A DNA stretch of 64,000 nt, taken from the NCBI GenBank assembly GCA_029242745.1, contig JAQWTI010000004.1, positions 1-64,000 on the forward strand, given 5' to 3'. This DNA comes from Acidimicrobiales bacterium (GTDB taxonomy: Bacteria; Actinomycetota; Acidimicrobiia; Acidimicrobiales; MedAcidi-G1). Below the pieces are notes generated by a model, which did not search any database, had not been told where the DNA came from, and worked only from the letters and a program-made list of their open reading frames with translations. Below are positions 7,731 to 15,938 of the stretch, in pieces (within the stretch, counting starts at the first letter, position 1; each line of letters begins with the position of its first letter). The position numbers and the translations under genes are program-made.

Positions 7731-9023
7731 GTGAGCGCTAGGGCTAGCGGACCTGCTGTGACCGAGCAAGTTGAGAGCTGGAGTGTTGACGGAATACGGC
7801 ATGGGGAACCTTGGGGGATTAACGAAGATTTGCTTTCGGACCTCACGGTGGTCGTCCCGACTTGGTCTCGACAGGATTTTGTTCTTCGCCAACTTCGCTT
7901 CTGGTCGTCTAGCGCTGCTCGTCTAATTGTGGTGGATGGATCAGATTCGGCACTTTCAGATCGAGTTAGATCTGCAGTTGCGGACCACCCGCGACTTACC
8001 TATTTGCATCACCGTTGTTCGTTTGCTGACCGGCTCCGAATCGCTGGTGAGCATTTATCAAGCAAGTACGCAGTAATGCTCGGTGACGATGAGTTTCACC
8101 TTCCTTCAGGCTTGCGGGCCGCAGTACGGATCCTTAATGAGGATGCGGACCTTGTCGGATGCATGGGTCAGGTTCTGTCTTTCAGCCCAATGGATGGCTA
8201 TCGACGGTGCCTCTTCTCGCGCGCTTACCCGGGGATGGCGGACTTCAGCGCTATGCAGAAAGATCCGACTGAGCGGCTTGTTGCTGCGATGGATCCATAC
8301 ACGATGGCAACCTGTTACGCCGTGCTCCGAACCCCAGTTTGGCAACGTTCTTGGGGGTCTGTGGGGAGTTATTCCAGTGGAGTGGCTGCCGAGATGCAGC
8401 AGGCTTTCACCGTTCATCTCCTAGGACCCTTTCGGTCCAACAATGCGGTGCAGTGGTTGCGGTCAGTGGAGAACTCGATTACTCCTGTTTCTGATCTCGA
8501 ATCAGAGCGTGGCCGGATGCTCTGGTTCCCAGAATGGTGGGAGAACCACAAGTGGGATGTTGAGCATCATGAGTTTCTCGACCGTATTACGGCGGTTGTT
8601 GCTGAAAGGGTCGGTCTGCCTCGGCCGGAATGTCGGCAGGCCATTAACGCTGGTGCTCAACTTTTCGCAACTAGGAACCGGGCTGAGTTTGATTCTTTGG
8701 ACCAGGTAGAGGGAGGGGGGCGACCAAAAACTTCGCTGCTGACCCGGGTGGCTCGTATCGCCGCTGCGCGGTTTCCGGATGGTGTTGCCCTGACCATTCG
8801 ACATCTCCGGAGCATTATCCAGAAATGGAGGGGAGCGCAGGGTGGCGACTACCTTGGTGCAACAGAAGAACTGCCCAGCCGACTGGAGAATGCTGGCCTG
8901 GTATCTACAAGTGAACTCCTAAAAGAAGTCGCTCAGGTAGAGAAGTTGGTCAGGGACTTTCATCTTCTTCGGAACTTGGGACTAGTTGAATCTAGTGAGT
9001 CAATTGAAGAAGTTCAGAAGTAG
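7731..9023 (+). CDS. GT2-like glycosyltransferase
   Basis: A 430-residue GT-A-fold glycosyltransferase. The N-terminal domain begins at about residue 40 with TVVVPTWSRQDFVLRQL, then LIVVDGSD, and carries an aspartate motif in YAVMLGDDEFHLPSG, where DDE stands in the DxD position. It resembles the TIGR00180-type glycosyltransferase domain (recalled, not searched). The C-terminal 100 residues are charged and helical with no obvious membrane segment. It starts with GTG after a 46-nt gap and is the last gene of the operon. It probably transfers the sugar made by the upstream enzymes. Its 3' end overlaps the convergent NeuB-fusion gene by 10 nt. Confidence 0.75.
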   Translation: MSARASGPAVTEQVESWSVDGIRHGEPWGINEDLLSDLTVVVPTWSRQDFVLRQLRFWSSSAARLIVVDGSDSALSDRVRSAVADHPRLTYLHHRCSFADRLRIAGEHLSSKYAVMLGDDEFHLPSGLRAAVRILNEDADLVGCMGQVLSFSPMDGYRRCLFSRAYPGMADFSAMQKDPTERLVAAMDPYTMATCYAVLRTPVWQRSWGSVGSYSSGVAAEMQQAFTVHLLGPFRSNNAVQWLRSVENSITPVSDLESERGRMLWFPEWWENHKWDVEHHEFLDRITAVVAERVGLPRPECRQAINAGAQLFATRNRAEFDSLDQVEGGGRPKTSLLTRVARIAAARFPDGVALTIRHLRSIIQKWRGAQGGDYLGATEELPSRLENAGLVSTSELLKEVAQVEKLVRDFHLLRNLGLVESSESIEEVQK

Positions 9024-11260
9024 TTCTCTAGCAGTTCCAGAGCTCGCCAGAAGCCTTCGCCGTCATTTTTGTGGCCCTGCCAGATCTCTGGGATGAACGA
9101 TGCATTTGGTGCCAGCGTTTCTAGCTCCCCACTCAGCATCCTCCAGTCAATATCACCTTCAAAGATCTGTAATCCTTCTCCGTCCACTCCTGAAGCGTCA
9201 CCCAAGTGAAGGTGAGCAGTGTGGGGGCCAACTGTCTGGACAAACTCGGCGAATGAGCGGTTCTCATGATTACACGCAAGTTTGGAATGTGAGGTATCAA
9301 AGCACATCCGGTAATCATGACGGTGGCAGAATGTGGCGATTTCATAGGGGTCTATGAATAGGTTCATGAATCGTTGTCCGCCGAAATACCAGGGGAAGGG
9401 GGGCATCGTTTGTGGGATGATTTCGACTCCACGAAGGTCGAGTGAGGCAAGTGAAGCTGCAACCTGCTCATATCGATCCTCTCGCTCGATGTTAGGAATT
9501 GGGGAGTTCTGTGTGAAGCCACCGACGCTCACCACTATTAGTGGCCGGTCCGATCGTTTGAACCAGGCGTTGAGGCGCCGGGTCAGGTCGACCACTCGGT
9601 TTAGATGACCTATTGAGATCTCTCGGTAGGCGGCGTCTGGTGAGCTGAGATCGAGGAGGTGGTCTCTCTCAAAAAGATCTGGTGAGTGGACGACAAGGCC
9701 CATGTCTAGTTCTGATTCAAAGAACTGAGACTCGTCTACCTCGAGATCCTTGTAACTGAGATGGAATTCTAGGAAATCGAGACTGGATTGAGATCGAAGT
9801 GCATCAAGGTCGTGGTATCGGACTGGGATTCCTACGGGTCGGCTAAACGAGTAGTTCCTCGCTTTAGCGGCAGGTTGGCCAACATCTACGGGGTACAGGA
9901 GATCTCCTGGTGATAGAGGGCGTCGTGCCGGTTGGCCAATGATGACTGGAAGTTGATTTGGTTGTAACCCGCGGCCAGGGCTTCGAACGTCGATCATGTG
10001 CTCCGCAATCACGTCACCTACATCAAGGTGGACGTTGACGACCAAGCTTTTTCCTAGCGACTCACGGTTCATCATTTCACCTTGCGTGATTTCCCGATTA
10101 TCAGCTCGTCCCATGGCCTCTTCAACTTCGCGAACGCCGGCCACTAGATCAGCAAACTCGTGGGGAAGAAGACTGACACGGTGATCGTTGCCCTCCATTG
10201 ACTTGTCGAGGGTGAAGTGCTTCTCGATAATGTCTGCTCCAAGGGCCGCTGCGCCGAGGCAGGCATTAATCCCGCGATCGTGGCTTGAATAGCCCGTTGG
10301 GCATCCCCCAATCTCTCGCAGTCTCGTCATGTACCGGAGGTTGACATCTTTCAACGGTGTCGGATAGGTCGAGTTGCAATGAAGGAGGGCGAATTGGGCA
10401 CCTAAGTCGATCAGGAGTTCCACCGATTCCTGGATCTCTGTCTCCGATGTCATCCCAGTGGAGCAAATTAACGGTCGGCCGGTGTCAGCGAGCGCCCGCA
10501 GGAACGGGTGGTTGGTGAAGTCGGCGGATGCAGTCTTGTAGCCGTCTACCCCGTACTCCTCGAGGCGCCCCATGCTTGCCTGATCCCAAGGGGTGACTAG
10601 GGGAATCACATTCCGATCGCGGCAGTGGTCCAGGGCTCGGTACATCTCTTCGACGGTCAACTGGAACCGAGTGAGGAGGTCAAGCGTGTATTGCGAACCA
10701 AGGTCTTCGCGGTGATCGGATGCATCGCCGGCATTTGAGTAAAGAGACGTTAGGTCTCGGAGTTGGAACTTGACACAGTCGGCGCCGGCATCGGCTGCCG
10801 CATCTACCATCTCGAGAGCCCGATCTAGGCTGCCGTTGTGGTTGATGCCGATTTCGGCAATGAGGAGGCAGGGCGATCCTGGACCGATCCGGCGGCCAGC
10901 GATGGTGTATTGAGCCGAACGCGGCCTAGCGATCGCCACGCATCGGCCCTCAGCGTCGGTCAACGGGAGGAGCCGTATATCTTGGTTGAACTGCGCTTCG
11001 ATCTTGGCGGCCTCATCGCTGGTCTTGGCTGAGACGGCATGCCTGTTGATGATTTGGCCCACGGGGAGGTCTAGGTCTGGGGTGGTCTGGCTCATCAGCC
11101 ACCTCCGGATGTCACCGTCTGTCAAAACGCCGAGGAGTACCCCGGTGATATCCGTGCAGACAACAACCCCTTCGTCGTTGTTGTCGATTTGGTGGAGGGC
11201 TTCACGAATTGATGACTCGTCGAGGACGAGGTAGCGCGACATTTCGCGATCGAGGTTCAT
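9014..11260 (-). CDS. neuB: CBS-NeuB-SAF-TIM-barrel fusion: nonulosonic acid synthase
   Basis: A 748-residue multidomain protein. Residues 1-115 hold a CBS pair (GVLTDGDIRRWL; PVGQIINRHAV). About 125-400 is a NeuB-type synthase TIM barrel with LLIAEIGINHNG (132-143), DCVKFQ and HFTLDKSMEGNDH. About 400-470 is the SAF/antifreeze-like domain (SLVVNVHLDVGD and PGRGLQPNQLP). About 477-748 is a second TIM barrel of the xylose-isomerase-like superfamily (CFDTSHSKLACNH, FIPEIWQGH). NeuB enzymes condense phosphoenolpyruvate with a six-carbon amino sugar to give sialic, legionaminic or pseudaminic-type acids. CBS domains usually bind adenine nucleotides, so regulation or substrate gating is possible. 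The last barrel may add an isomerase or epimerase step. A ribosome-binding site (AAAGGGA) lies about 6 nt before the ATG. Confidence 0.88.
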   Translation of the reverse strand: MNLDREMSRYLVLDESSIREALHQIDNNDEGVVVCTDITGVLLGVLTDGDIRRWLMSQTTPDLDLPVGQIINRHAVSAKTSDEAAKIEAQFNQDIRLLPLTDAEGRCVAIARPRSAQYTIAGRRIGPGSPCLLIAEIGINHNGSLDRALEMVDAAADAGADCVKFQLRDLTSLYSNAGDASDHREDLGSQYTLDLLTRFQLTVEEMYRALDHCRDRNVIPLVTPWDQASMGRLEEYGVDGYKTASADFTNHPFLRALADTGRPLICSTGMTSETEIQESVELLIDLGAQFALLHCNSTYPTPLKDVNLRYMTRLREIGGCPTGYSSHDRGINACLGAAALGADIIEKHFTLDKSMEGNDHRVSLLPHEFADLVAGVREVEEAMGRADNREITQGEMMNRESLGKSLVVNVHLDVGDVIAEHMIDVRSPGRGLQPNQLPVIIGQPARRPLSPGDLLYPVDVGQPAAKARNYSFSRPVGIPVRYHDLDALRSQSSLDFLEFHLSYKDLEVDESQFFESELDMGLVVHSPDLFERDHLLDLSSPDAAYREISIGHLNRVVDLTRRLNAWFKRSDRPLIVVSVGGFTQNSPIPNIEREDRYEQVAASLASLDLRGVEIIPQTMPPFPWYFGGQRFMNLFIDPYEIATFCHRHDYRMCFDTSHSKLACNHENRSFAEFVQTVGPHTAHLHLGDASGVDGEGLQIFEGDIDWRMLSGELETLAPNASFIPEIWQGHKNDGEGFWRALELLENYF

Positions 11261-11411
11261 CGAGATCCCTTTCTGTGCATGGCTCGGCCCGTTCGGGCAC
11301 GTTCGGGCCCAGGACCATATTGGTGGTCTTTCGAAGTTCCAGGAAGTTCCACCGGCGTCAGGCTAGCTAGGGAGTCCGACCTACTGGGGCCAGGCAAGCT
11401 GTGGCTTGCTC
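11261..11411. repeat. intergenic region with two pairs of 10-bp-phased repeats
   Basis: The 151-bp gap between the cytidylyltransferase gene and the NeuB fusion is the longest gene-free stretch in the window. CGTTCGGGC occurs at 11290-11298 and 11300-11308, and GAAGTTCC at 11333-11340 and 11343-11350. Both pairs have a period of exactly 10 bp, close to one helical turn. A 6-bp inverted repeat (GCAAGC/GCTTGC, 11394-11409) directly follows the upstream stop but has no T-tract. The region may hold a promoter or operator for the NeuB gene; no clear -10 or -35 was found. Confidence 0.35.
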
Positions 11412-12149
11412 TCATCCGAACAGTTCGTCGAATAACTCTGGATTGAGCTCAAGGTGGTATTCGAGGAGGTCGAAGTCGGTGGTGACGTCTACCTCAAGGG
11501 CGAGACTGGTAATAAATGGCATCACATGATCACCGTGGAGCAGACCACTTTCTCGGATGAATTGCGTCGAGAGGATATCGACGTAGCCGTTGGCGAGGTA
11601 GGTGACTGGAAAATTCTGACGGGGGTCGTTGGCGCGATCTAAGGCGGTGGTCTCGGCTCCGATCTGACGAAGGATCCCACCATCGATTTCCATTGACTTG
11701 TAAGCAGTTGTCGACATTTGGTGGACTGATCGAACAGCGGTGGGGCGAGACCTCGTCGATGCCGTATCAGCGCTCATCATCTGGATAGCAGCGTCTAGGG
11801 CTATAGGTGATCGGAAGGGTGTGGTCGGCCTTAGATGAACTACAAGGTCTGGTTCCTCGTTTTGATCGGCAAGCCAGTCAAGAGCGTGCAATATGAATTC
11901 GACGTCACGAGAATGATCAGTGGCGATTTTGGTCGGTCGTAGGAAGGGAACTTCGGCGCCGTGTTCTTTGGCGATTTGACCGTAGTAATCGGAATCGGTT
12001 GAGACGATCACCCTGTTGATGGCTGGTGTTCGTAGAGCGGCAGCGATAGACCATGCCATTAAGGGTCGATCGCCAAGTAGACGAACGTTCTTGTCGGGGA
12101 CACCCTTTGAACCCGACCGTGCTGGGATTAGAGCGATGACGTCACTCAT
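11412..12149 (-). CDS. neuA: acylneuraminate cytidylyltransferase family, CMP-nonulosonic acid synthetase
   Basis: A 245-residue protein whose N-terminus, VIALIPARSGSKGVPDKN, is the CTP-binding signature of CMP-sialic/legionaminic/pseudaminic acid synthetases. VIVSTDSDYY, LRPTTPFRS and VDVTTDFDL are further family motifs, the last providing metal-binding aspartates. It activates a nonulosonic acid with CTP for glycosyltransfer in the cytoplasm. The start overlaps the upstream oxidoreductase stop (ATGA), and the NeuB-fusion gene follows after 151 nt, giving the usual synthase/activator pair. The precise acid cannot be told from sequence. Confidence 0.88.
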   Translation of the reverse strand: MSDVIALIPARSGSKGVPDKNVRLLGDRPLMAWSIAAALRTPAINRVIVSTDSDYYGQIAKEHGAEVPFLRPTKIATDHSRDVEFILHALDWLADQNEEPDLVVHLRPTTPFRSPIALDAAIQMMSADTASTRSRPTAVRSVHQMSTTAYKSMEIDGGILRQIGAETTALDRANDPRQNFPVTYLANGYVDILSTQFIRESGLLHGDHVMPFITSLALEVDVTTDFDLLEYHLELNPELFDELFG

Positions 12150-13087
12150 GGGTACCCCGCCATTGACTTGTAGTCAGCCAGGTTCTTCTCATGGTCTGAG
12201 AGACGACAAGATACCTCGTCAGCACCATTGAGAAATGCAGTGGTCTGTCGATGAACCCCTGGCTTGAATCGCACATCTAGATCGTCGCTGGGAGCAATGG
12301 TCGTCATCTCCAGTGAGCCGATAGGCATAGTTCTCAGTTCCTCCAGCGGTTGCAAGACCAAACGGCGCTTTCGGGTGAGGACCTCCAAGCCCCAGCGCCC
12401 TGGTCCCTCCCAGTCTCCGTGGTAACTGAATGTGGCACCGTATTCGGTCATTCCCGCACCGGCGAATCGTGCTGATTGTGGGTGCCAGGGAAGTGAACCA
12501 CTGGTCCAAGTTTGCCAGTCCGTAGGACGGCCGCCAAGATGGAAAGCCAGATCGACCACGTGAGACGATTGAGCGAGGAACCAGCGTTGGCGGATTGCCT
12601 CACTGAATTGGACCGGTTCAGTGGCGTGGGGCCACTCTGTTACTTCAAAAGTGAAACTTATTACCCCTCCATCATCTTCAATAGCCCTTCGGGCGGCCCA
12701 GACCGATGCGTACTGACGGCGGTTATAGGCAACGACCACCGACGCGTTCTCGGCAGCTTTATACACGGAATTGATTTCTCCGAGTCCAAGGCCACCTGGC
12801 TTCTCGAGGAGAATGCGGGAAGTTCCTGCGCGGAGAAGGGAGCAGGCGGTTTCGGCTAACTGGTCAACGGTCACTGCCACGATCGCGGTAATGGGTGCAG
12901 GGCTTTCACTTAAGGCCTGACTGATACCGCCAGTTCGTACCGGGTGGCCGGATGAGCGCTCGAACATGGCCGCCGAGATCGCCCCTCTGCCGATTACTTC
13001 AAAGTCTCGGCCGAGGTCGTCGAGGACCGCAGCGTATGCCGTAGCCATAGGTCCCGATCCGACAAGCCACAGTTTGCTACCGGTCAT
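12146..13087 (-). CDS. Gfo/Idh/MocA family oxidoreductase
   Basis: A 313-residue NAD(P)-dependent oxidoreductase with an N-terminal Rossmann domain (KLWLVGSGPMATAYAAVL), the family LLEKP motif and VAYNRRQYASV. A histidine/aspartate pair (SSHVVDLAFHLGG) stands in the usual catalytic helix. Members oxidise or reduce sugars and sugar nucleotides. It is the third of three such genes in the operon, overlaps both neighbours by 4 nt, and lies next to the CMP-synthetase gene. A role in making or modifying the nonulosonic acid or its precursor is likely; the substrate is unknown. Confidence 0.78.
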   Translation of the reverse strand: MTGSKLWLVGSGPMATAYAAVLDDLGRDFEVIGRGAISAAMFERSSGHPVRTGGISQALSESPAPITAIVAVTVDQLAETACSLLRAGTSRILLEKPGGLGLGEINSVYKAAENASVVVAYNRRQYASVWAARRAIEDDGGVISFTFEVTEWPHATEPVQFSEAIRQRWFLAQSSHVVDLAFHLGGRPTDWQTWTSGSLPWHPQSARFAGAGMTEYGATFSYHGDWEGPGRWGLEVLTRKRRLVLQPLEELRTMPIGSLEMTTIAPSDDLDVRFKPGVHRQTTAFLNGADEVSCRLSDHEKNLADYKSMAGYP

Positions 13088-14088
13088 GTGATCGGGACCT
13101 GATCGTGCGCAATGCCCTCCAGATGCGGCCGGTCCTCAAGAAGGCCGGTGAGGAGTACACGGTGCTGTCTGGTAGAGGTAACGAGGTCAGGCAATTCACA
13201 CCTTCCAGTCATGAGGATCGAGTCAACGAGTGGCCCGGTCCGCTCGCTCTGGTGTTCCACTCGCCCATCGATGTGAGCCCCCGATTTGCCGACAGCCAGT
13301 CCATCAGTTTCCGAGAAGGGTTGTTGCACGGTCCACAGATCGTCTGTTGTTTCAATTGACATACAATCAATGGTTCCCGTGCCAGCTGGAGTACCAGAAT
13401 CTGACGGGGGTGTTGAGCGCAGAATGACGGTTGTGCCAGAAGAGAAATTTACTTTGAGTTGTCCAGACAACTCGTAGTGTCCCGCACGTTTCGCTTTTGG
13501 CCAGCAGCGATCGAGCCCTGCCCCATCGACGGTAAGGAGGTTCTCTCCGGTCCACCAAGCGAAGAGGTCCACAAAGTGGATGGCATTGCATCCCAGTCCC
13601 CAAGAGGAGCCATTGATTTCGACGCGGACTGGGCCAGCTCCCACTTTTTGCCGAATTTTCTGAAACCATGGAGTCGTCCGGAACCATGTGTTAACCCATA
13701 CAGGTGTTGCCTGACCAGCGGCTGCAGTGATCCGGTCAAGACCACAGTGGCTTTGTGCCAGTACCTTCTCCAGAACCCATGAGTCGGTGGTGACGTACTC
13801 GCTCAGACTTTCCATGACGCCGGGGCGAGCTCCTGCTGTGGTGGATACGATTGCTAGTTGGAGGTGCTGAGGAAGGGTCCTGGGTCGGTCGTGGAACTCG
13901 ACACTGTGGGGAGATCCTGGACCACCGGCGTCAATCCAACGCTCGCGCGCTACGCCTAGGGCATCCAAGTTGGGATCCAATAGGTGGATCTTCAGTTGGT
14001 GATTACATGCGACAAGGCCTTGGAGATATCTGGATCCGATTTGTCCGCCTCCAATTACAGCAACGGTGGGGATCGTGTTGGTCACCAC
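13084..14088 (-). CDS. Gfo/Idh/MocA-like oxidoreductase, divergent
   Basis: A 334-residue protein with an N-terminal dinucleotide-binding loop (VAVIGGGQIGSRYLQGL) and the two-domain layout of Gfo/Idh enzymes. The usual EKP motif reads EKV (VLEKVLAQS), and the catalytic-helix region reads NAIHFVDLFAWW. These changes suggest altered substrate handling. GTG starts at 14088 or 14085 are both possible and overlap the SDR gene end. It is co-directional and overlapping with the other Gfo/Idh genes of the nonulosonic acid operon. Function beyond oxidoreductase is not assignable. Confidence 0.7.
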   Translation of the reverse strand: MVTNTIPTVAVIGGGQIGSRYLQGLVACNHQLKIHLLDPNLDALGVARERWIDAGGPGSPHSVEFHDRPRTLPQHLQLAIVSTTAGARPGVMESLSEYVTTDSWVLEKVLAQSHCGLDRITAAAGQATPVWVNTWFRTTPWFQKIRQKVGAGPVRVEINGSSWGLGCNAIHFVDLFAWWTGENLLTVDGAGLDRCWPKAKRAGHYELSGQLKVNFSSGTTVILRSTPPSDSGTPAGTGTIDCMSIETTDDLWTVQQPFSETDGLAVGKSGAHIDGRVEHQSERTGPLVDSILMTGRCELPDLVTSTRQHRVLLTGLLEDRPHLEGIAHDQVPIT

Positions 14089-14867
14089 GCTGAAAACCCA
14101 CCGTCGACGATCAAATCGTGCCCGGTTACGTAGCGCGATAAGTCAGATGCCAGAAAAAGTACAGGTCCGACGATGTCGTCTTCGGTCGCCATTCGAGCCA
14201 GTGGGGTGCGCCCGGTGTACCTCTCGACGAATAGTGGATCTTGGTCTCGGAATACGCCTCCTGGTGAAATCGCATTAACTCGAACTTCGGGCGCAAGGTT
14301 GGTTGACAGCCACCGGGCCAATTGGCTTACAGCGCCCTTGCTGGCTGCGTAACCAGCGATGTTGTTTATCCCTGTGTCCGCGTACATCGCTGGTTGCGGC
14401 GCACAGAAGCCGTAAATGGAGCTCAGGAGAACGACTGACCCGCTGCCGCTTGCTGCCAGGTGCGGGGCGGCTTGCTTTATGAGTGAGAAAATTGAGGTGA
14501 CTCCGACCTGGAATACCTCCGGCCAAAGGTCTGCATCCTGCTCAATAAATGGGGCATTCCAGCCGGGAGTGGTGTCGGTTCCCATCCACGAAGCGGCGGT
14601 CACCACGATGTCGAGGCTGCCGAACTGATCGACCGTGGTGTCGATGAGGCCGGCTGCAGCCTTGGAATCACTTAGGTCAACGAGGGCATGCCGAAACTGG
14701 TCTGGGTCACGACTGGGTGCTGGCTCTGGCTCGTTGACGTCGGCCGCCATTACCGAGCACCCAGCAGCGAGAAAGGCCTTGGAGATGGCCTTTCCGATGT
14801 GACCGGCACCACCAGTAATTAGGACCACTCGCCCATCGAGAGATTTGAAATCGGGAACTGTCGTCAT
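14082..14867 (-). CDS. short-chain dehydrogenase/reductase, PtmA-like
   Basis: A 261-residue classical SDR. The cofactor motif is LITGGAGHIGKAI, with serine in LLSSIYG and a YAASKG active-site Tyr-x3-Lys. The Asp in VMAADVNEP after strand 2 suggests NAD. The C-terminal part, YVTGHDLIVDGGFSAW, is the common SDR end. It resembles the PtmA-type SDRs of flagellin-glycan and legionaminic-acid loci (family-level recollection), which fits the NeuA/NeuB genes of the same operon. A GGAGG ribosome-binding site 8 nt upstream supports the ATG at 14867. The gap to the previous operon gene is 70 nt. Confidence 0.8.
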   Translation of the reverse strand: MTTVPDFKSLDGRVVLITGGAGHIGKAISKAFLAAGCSVMAADVNEPEPAPSRDPDQFRHALVDLSDSKAAAGLIDTTVDQFGSLDIVVTAASWMGTDTTPGWNAPFIEQDADLWPEVFQVGVTSIFSLIKQAAPHLAASGSGSVVLLSSIYGFCAPQPAMYADTGINNIAGYAASKGAVSQLARWLSTNLAPEVRVNAISPGGVFRDQDPLFVERYTGRTPLARMATEDDIVGPVLFLASDLSRYVTGHDLIVDGGFSAW

Positions 14868-14937
14868 TAGGTCGACCTCCTAGAGCCGACACAGGTCGGC
14901 ACCTAGAAGATAGTGCCATTGGTGAGCGCTGCTGGGG

Positions 14938-15831
14938 CTACGCGGAGCGGAGGTCCTCCACCATACGGAGTACGGCTATGGCATCGTCGACCGTGCAAGG
15001 GTCAGGTTCACCGCATACTACGGCCTGGTGCATCGCTGCAAATACATCGTCGCGTTCGATAGGACCAGGGCTGATCGTCTTACCGTCACAAGACAGAGAA
15101 CCAGCGACGAGGTCAAGGTAAAAAAAATGTTCTTCACTTGTCACGGTCATAGTGCGATTTTGTACACGGTCTAAGCAGTTAAGTTCCAGACTAACTACAC
15201 CGCCAAGGTCGAGGGCTAACAGGCCGACGGCAAGATCTTCACGTTCCATCTCAAGAGTCCCACTCCTAAGAGTATGGCCATGAAGCACTTTGGCTGGCCC
15301 CAAAAGCCATTGGACGAGGTCCAATTCGTGGCTTAGTTCAAGAAGCACTCCGCCTGCCGGTCCCGCCGTCACCGTCTTTCGGTAGTCGCGGCTCGGCCTC
15401 CAGTCCGGGAGGTACTGGCCGTAGCGGATCTGGGCGCTTAATACCCGTTCTCTAGCGAGAGCGGCCTTGAGCCGACGCACAGCCGGATGGAATCTGAGCT
15501 GGTAGCCAATGGACACCGATGTGAACGGTAAGTCAGGCATTGTTCTTGGGTAATCAAAAATCGGCTTCTCGAGAAGCACTTGTCCTGAATAGCCGGTCTC
15601 TACAAGAGCCTCAATTGACTCAAAATGTCCTTCAGTTCTTGTGGCAACGACGACGTAGTCGGGCGGTATTGATGAGAACGCATCAATAATTGTTCGGTAT
15701 TCCCCGACACCTGGCCGTTGGCTTACCGTCACGACTTCCGAGCCAAGCGATTCAAGTACCCGGCGGTGGCGTAACCCTATAGACCCTGCTCCGATCACAA
15801 TTGACCGGTGGCCGTCCGGAAGATGAGTCAT
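14938..15831 (-). CDS. Gfo/Idh/MocA family oxidoreductase
   Basis: A 297-residue oxidoreductase with the Rossmann motif SIVIGAGSIGLRHRRVL, the family LLEKP motif, and ELSHELDLVQWLLG supplying the catalytic-helix His and Asp. It is the first gene of the minus-strand nonulosonic acid operon. A run of G residues about 5 nt before the ATG can serve as ribosome-binding site. It shares a 107-bp divergent intergenic region with the LIC12162-type gene. It probably reduces or oxidises a sugar precursor; the substrate is unknown. Confidence 0.77.
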   Translation of the reverse strand: MTHLPDGHRSIVIGAGSIGLRHRRVLESLGSEVVTVSQRPGVGEYRTIIDAFSSIPPDYVVVATRTEGHFESIEALVETGYSGQVLLEKPIFDYPRTMPDLPFTSVSIGYQLRFHPAVRRLKAALARERVLSAQIRYGQYLPDWRPSRDYRKTVTAGPAGGVLLELSHELDLVQWLLGPAKVLHGHTLRSGTLEMEREDLAVGLLALDLGGVVSLELNCLDRVQNRTMTVTSEEHFFYLDLVAGSLSCDGKTISPGPIERDDVFAAMHQAVVCGEPDPCTVDDAIAVLRMVEDLRSA

Positions 15832-15924
15832 GAAACCCCCCGAGAGTGTTTCAGTTCAATAGATAATCCTTGCCCCAATCGGGTCTGAAACCGATGGCGG
15901 CCACGGGATGACATGAGTGAAATG

Positions 15925-15930
15925 TAGTCT
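15925..15930 (+). promoter_or_regulatory. leaderless-type -10 box, head of region-3 operon
   Basis: TAGTCT ends 8 nt before the ATG at 15939, with no ribosome-binding site between. The same arrangement recurs at other operon heads in this window. A transcript starting at or next to the A of the ATG is inferred. No clear -35 box is visible. Confidence 0.45.
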
Positions 15931-15938
15931 CTGGTCTG

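Noticed and set aside
11394-11409. Hairpin after the cytidylyltransferase stop as intrinsic terminator
   Set aside because: Only 6 bp with a 4-nt loop and no T-tract on the minus strand.
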